Below, piece by piece: positions 27,891 through 30,503 of a stretch of 30,503 nucleotides of DNA. Under the pieces are notes generated by a model. It saw only the letters and a program-made list of their open reading frames with translations, was not told the DNA's origin and ran no database searches. The stretch is from CAYJWS01 sp964373925 (GTDB lineage Bacteria; Patescibacteriota; Patescibacteriia; Buchananbacterales; GWA2-38-13): contig CAYJWS010000008.1 of assembly GCA_964373925.1 (NCBI GenBank), positions 1 through 30,503 of the forward strand. Reading direction: 5' to 3'. The position numbers and the translations under genes are program-made. Numbering within the stretch: position 1 is the stretch's first letter; each line of letters begins with the position of its first letter.

Positions 27891-28304
27891 ATGAATAATG
27901 ACTTGATTTTCAAAAAAAGAAGGAAAGAATTACGGAGAAATCAAACACAGGCAGAGAAAATTATCTGGTCAAAGCTTCGAAATAAACAAATCAATGGTTT
28001 AAAGTTTTATCGGCAATGGAGCATAGGAAGCTATATACTTGACTTTTATTGTCATCCACTCAAGCTCGCGATAGAAATTGATGGTGGACAACATAATGAG
28101 AATGATGCGTATGAAAGAATAAGAACTCAATTTTTACAAAAGCAAAATATTACTCTATTGCGATTTTGGAATAATGAAGTGTTGGAAAATATTGATGGAG
28201 TAATGAATAATATCTTAGAGGAGTCGAATTTATTAAACAATAACTCCTCCCGCCCTCCTCTTATAAAGAGGAGGAGTGATAAGCGGGACGAGAGAGAAAT
28301 ATGA
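27891..28304 (+). CDS. DUF559 (Vsr-like PD-(D/E)xK) endonuclease-domain protein
   Basis: 137 aa. Matches the DUF559 family, related to the very-short-patch-repair endonuclease fold: LRRNQTQAEKIIWSKLRN at the N-terminus, then FYRQWSIGSYILDFYC with D51, AIEIDGGQH with E62, D64 and H68, and LLRFWNNEV. These are the expected nuclease-core residues. The biological role of the family is unknown. The gene sits between inverted palindromic repeats and the right repeat is read through, encoding the C-terminal tail (NNSSRPPLIKRRS), so the natural end was probably earlier. No Shine-Dalgarno; translation may begin near the palindrome. No methylase or mismatch-repair gene is adjacent. Confidence 0.9.
   Translation: MNNDLIFKKRRKELRRNQTQAEKIIWSKLRNKQINGLKFYRQWSIGSYILDFYCHPLKLAIEIDGGQHNENDAYERIRTQFLQKQNITLLRFWNNEVLENIDGVMNNILEESNLLNNNSSRPPLIKRRSDKRDEREI
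28236..28277. repeat. Right inverted repeat of the DUF559 unit
   Basis: ACAATAACTCCTCCCGCCCT followed by CCTCTTATAAAGAGGAGGA. It overlaps the last codons of the DUF559 frame and lies 35 bases before the next gene. Confidence 0.7.
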
Positions 28305-28311
28305 AATTACT

Positions 28312-29436
28312 ATGGATAAAAAATTGAAAATAATATTATTAATAGTTGCCTTAATGGCAATTTTAGGCGTGATTTATTTTCTAGAATCGCAAAAAGCAGA
28401 TATTCCAAAAAGAGCCGATTCAGACGGCCAAGATGCGGCCAGCATTACTGTAACCCCCAAAGAAGAAAAAGAAAAGAAATATCCAAAAGCCGTTGAACTC
28501 CAGAGTATTTCAGGGTATATAAATACAAAAAAAATTAGCGTTTCAGAATTGATTGGGAAAAAGGTGGTGCTTATAGATTTTTGGACATATAGCTGTATAA
28601 ATTGTCAGCGAACCCAGCCGTATCTCAACGCGTGGTATGAAAAGTATAAAAATTCAGGACTTGAGATTATTGGCGTGCACACGCCAGAATTTGATTTTGA
28701 AAAAATATACGACAATGTGAAAAAGGCAGTTGAAAACGCCAAGATCAAGTATCCTGTTGTCCAGGATAATGAATACGCCACTTGGCAAGGATACGGCAAT
28801 CGTTACTGGCCCCATAAATATCTTATAGATATTGACGGATATATAGTCTATGATCATATTGGCGAGGGAGCGTACAACGAAACCGAAAAGAAAATTCAAG
28901 AGTTGCTAGAAGAGAGGATGAAGTTTTTAGGAGAAAAAGGAGAGATACTTAAGGGCGTGGCCTCGCCAGAAGGAATTATTGAGTCAAATACTAAGATGCC
29001 AAAAAGTCCTGAAGTATATTTTGGCAGTTCAAGAAACGAATATCTCGGGAATGGAATGAAGCAAAAAAGCGGAATACAAGATTTTATTGAGCCGAAAAAA
29101 ATACAGCCCGAAACATTATATTTAGTGGGAAAGTGGAATATCGCCGATGAGTACGCGGAAAATATAGAAAAAGACGCTAAAATTATTTTTCGATATAAGG
29201 GTAAAAATGTTTATTTTGTCGCAATGGCGGATAGTTTAACGAAGATTGATGTGCGAATAGACGGCGTAAGTATTGGCTATCAGGCGGGAAAAGATACGGG
29301 AGTGGTCGGAGGACTCTCTATTCAGGAGAGCCGGCTGTATGAGCTTGTGAATGACCCGGATGGATATGGCGAGCATACGCTAGAAATAATTATTTACTCG
29401 CCCGGGCTCAAAGCATTTACTTTTACTTTTGGATAA
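28312..29436 (+). CDS. DipZ-like thioredoxin protein with C-terminal carbohydrate-binding-like domain
   Basis: 374 aa. Membrane anchor at residues 5-23, then a charged linker to about 60. Residues 70-215 are a TlpA/DipZ-type thioredoxin: LIDFWTYSCINC (C95/C98), GVHTPEF, and the cis-proline region WPHKYLIDIDG. Residues about 235-374 are the all-beta domain seen after thioredoxin in mycobacterial DipZ (SPEVYFGSSRNEYLG ... LYLVGKWNIADEYAE ... FTFTFG). In DipZ a CcdA domain is fused in front; here CcdA is a separate gene 1.2 kb upstream on the same strand, with a SET gene and a DUF559 unit between. The ATG at 28312 is chosen because earlier in-frame starts lie in repeat sequence. Predicted extracellular oxidoreductase. 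Confidence 0.93.
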   Translation: MDKKLKIILLIVALMAILGVIYFLESQKADIPKRADSDGQDAASITVTPKEEKEKKYPKAVELQSISGYINTKKISVSELIGKKVVLIDFWTYSCINCQRTQPYLNAWYEKYKNSGLEIIGVHTPEFDFEKIYDNVKKAVENAKIKYPVVQDNEYATWQGYGNRYWPHKYLIDIDGYIVYDHIGEGAYNETEKKIQELLEERMKFLGEKGEILKGVASPEGIIESNTKMPKSPEVYFGSSRNEYLGNGMKQKSGIQDFIEPKKIQPETLYLVGKWNIADEYAENIEKDAKIIFRYKGKNVYFVAMADSLTKIDVRIDGVSIGYQAGKDTGVVGGLSIQESRLYELVNDPDGYGEHTLEIIIYSPGLKAFTFTFG

Positions 29437-29437
29437 A

Positions 29438-29480
29438 AAAAGCCGCCCCGAGCATTGCGGAGGGGCGGCGTTATTGTTTT
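29438..29480. terminator. Bidirectional terminator between convergent genes
   Basis: GCCGCCCC (29442-29449) pairs with GGGGCGGC (29462-29469); A run before and TTTTTTT after, so it works from both sides. Shares CGCCCCGAGCATTG with the terminator at 5520-5604. Confidence 0.8.
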
Positions 29481-29481
29481 T

Positions 29482-29829
29482 TTAGAGAACAACGATCTTT
29501 ACGGTTTCCCCCTTGTTTTTGTGGTAGCATACATTGCATCTTGTCATGCTCACCGTCATGCCATTTTTTGGCCCAATATGTTTTATGTCATCAAATTGAA
29601 AAAGCATTTTTGTGCCTTGCTCTTCTGGAGTCAACCAGAACCTGTTGCCACAGCCGCGGCATACTACAATAATTTTTTCAGGGTCTTTGCAATTTTTGCA
29701 AAAATTAGAATCTTCAATTCGATCTGCTAGCTCACAAGCGACGCAAAATTTTTCCTGGCAGTATCCGCAGAGGTTAGAATCCGGCGCTCTTTCATGCTCT
29801 CTGCAATTTTTACAGAGATTATCTCCCAT
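29482..29829 (-). CDS. Cysteine-rich zinc-finger protein, six CxxC pairs
   Basis: 115 aa with six CxxC pairs (C6/C9, C21/C24, C29/C32, C44/C47, C57/C60, C98/C101), enough for three zinc sites. The N-terminal part resembles rubredoxin/B-box-like treble units (CKNCREHERAPDSNLCGYC), and the last two pairs frame a separate ribbon (VVCRGCGNRFWLTPEEQ ... CNVCYHK) like the 'probable zinc-ribbon' domains that bind nucleic acid or proteins. AGGAGG sits five bases before the ATG at 29829, which overlaps the upstream gene by 11 bases, so the pair is translationally coupled. No function recognised. Confidence 0.82.
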   Translation of the reverse strand: MGDNLCKNCREHERAPDSNLCGYCQEKFCVACELADRIEDSNFCKNCKDPEKIIVVCRGCGNRFWLTPEEQGTKMLFQFDDIKHIGPKNGMTVSMTRCNVCYHKNKGETVKIVVL

Positions 29830-30397
29830 GGTTTCCTCCTTTCTTATTTTGAAAAGAACGTTGAGCTTCATCAAATCCTTCTTTTATTTGATCAACAAAT
29901 GGCACAAGCCTTTGGATATATTCTTCGGTATTTTCGCCTTCATCTTGCAAGAGATTACCGTGTAAAATGACGTGTGTTGGAAAATTTGAATATTTTTTTG
30001 TTTCATCTTGCAACGTGATATCCGTAGTCACGGCGAGCCGCGGCTCGCCATCAAGCATAAAGAATCCGTCAATTCCTTTTCTATCCAAGACCGTATCAAT
30101 CGCGCTGTAAAAGCCAAGCCTTTCTGGTTCGTCGTCCAGATCCATTTTTTCTAAAAGCAAGTCCCTTATGTCGCGAGCCAGCGGTTTTTTTGGCTTGATT
30201 GGATTCTCGGTATATTCTCTCGCTATTAATCTAATGATATCAAGAGTATGGATTTTGCTTCTTTCGTCCCAATCAAGTTCATCCCAGAGTTTATAAAGAT
30301 CCAATAGCACCTTTTTTGTTTCAGGGCCGACTTCGCATGAACCATAAGCATTAAGCTCATACTCTCTTCCCGTGAATTGTTCAGCGAGTCTTGGCAT
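29819..30397 (-). CDS. Hypothetical protein, 192 aa
   Basis: Soluble and acidic, mostly helical in the first half (EVGPETKKVLLDLYKLWDEL, SKIHTLDIIRLIAREY), with a possible beta strand pair in the centre (GFFMLDGEPRLAVTTDITLQD) and a coiled-coil-like end (EEYIQRLVPFVDQIKEGFDEAQRS). No known family comes to mind. It is the first gene of a two-gene unit with the zinc-finger protein, behind a consensus-like promoter, and has a leader of about 15 nt without a Shine-Dalgarno. The coupling suggests that the two proteins act together. Confidence 0.75.
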   Translation of the reverse strand: MPRLAEQFTGREYELNAYGSCEVGPETKKVLLDLYKLWDELDWDERSKIHTLDIIRLIAREYTENPIKPKKPLARDIRDLLLEKMDLDDEPERLGFYSAIDTVLDRKGIDGFFMLDGEPRLAVTTDITLQDETKKYSNFPTHVILHGNLLQDEGENTEEYIQRLVPFVDQIKEGFDEAQRSFQNKKGGNHGR

Positions 30398-30419
30398 AAT
30401 TTTTATTTTTTATTATTAG

Positions 30420-30448
30420 AATATAGCATTTTTTTATCTCCGTGTCAA
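30420..30448 (-). promoter_or_regulatory. Promoter of the 192-aa/zinc-finger unit
   Basis: On the minus strand TTGACA (30448-30443), 17 bases, TATATT (30425-30420). The last 55 bases of the window show nothing else. Confidence 0.75.
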
Positions 30449-30503
30449 TTTTTTCCTTCATTCAATAATCTTTCATGAAGATTGCTGGATAAAAGAGGGC
30501 AGG

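Noticed and set aside
27891..28304. Restriction-modification or Vsr mismatch repair function for the DUF559 protein
   Set aside because: No methyltransferase for DNA or mut gene nearby; only the nuclease fold is shared.
1..30503. tRNA or rRNA genes
   Set aside because: No GGTTCRAATCC-type T-arm with matching acceptor stem and no rRNA-like conserved stretch was found on either strand by eye.

Overview
The window looks like chromosome from a member of the Patescibacteria (Candidate Phyla Radiation, Parcubacteria-like). The basis is indirect: small AT-rich intergenic spaces, many short genes without a Shine-Dalgarno (SD) sequence beside others with a very strong one, several families I associate with that group (two membrane-anchored glycine-rich proteins, a short duplicated 'FTVATQETE' protein family, a CAP-domain protein, an FKBP lipoprotein), and many small palindromic repeats between genes. 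There is no rRNA or tRNA gene and no phage or plasmid backbone that I can see.

Layout. 1-1.84 kb: typA/bipA GTPase (minus). 2.1-3.0 kb: first copy of a duplicated cassette (consensus promoter, folded leader, ~211-aa protein, 3' hairpin, terminator). 3.05-3.73 kb: no protein gene, but two candidate non-coding RNA loci on the minus strand: a tandem array of four covarying ~53-nt hairpins ending in a terminator, and a ~210-nt RNA with paired ends, each starting where a promoter predicts. 3.8-3.9 kb: palindromic repeats. 3.9-5.4 kb: pirin, a tiny membrane peptide and an unknown protein. 5.6-7.8 kb: first glycine-rich anchored protein. 7.9-8.8 kb: second copy of the duplicated cassette. 8.9-13.7 kb: CAP-domain protein, two small unknown proteins (one a zinc ribbon), GAPDH, AlkD-like DNA repair protein, minimal zincin, MsrB. 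13.7-17.7 kb: B12-binding radical SAM enzyme and an ABC exporter half-transporter. 17.8-20.8 kb: lipoprotein, two small membrane proteins, methyltransferase. 20.9-24.6 kb: second glycine-rich anchored protein and purB. 24.7-29.4 kb: an autoregulated-looking HTH/membrane-protein pair, followed by an envelope thiol-redox group (FKBP-thioredoxin lipoprotein, CcdA, a SET-domain methyltransferase, a DUF559 endonuclease inside inverted repeats, and a DipZ-like thioredoxin). 29.4-30.4 kb: a zinc-finger protein translationally coupled to an unknown protein.

How it fits together. The clearest functional group is at 25.4-29.4 kb: CcdA would move electrons across the membrane to the thioredoxin domains of the lipoprotein and the DipZ-like protein, supporting folding of exported proteins; the cysteine-bearing glycine-rich proteins and other anchored proteins are plausible clients. 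The 12-13.6 kb genes deal with damage (alkylated DNA, oxidised methionine). The most unusual content is RNA-like and repeat-like: the two minus-strand RNA loci at 3.07-3.73 kb, the duplicated cassette whose leader and terminator keep their fold while changing sequence, and a DUF559 gene flanked by inverted copies of a palindrome that also occurs alone elsewhere in the window, next to a decayed sister copy.

Limits: all fold, promoter and family statements come from reading the sequence by eye; no search or folding program was run.
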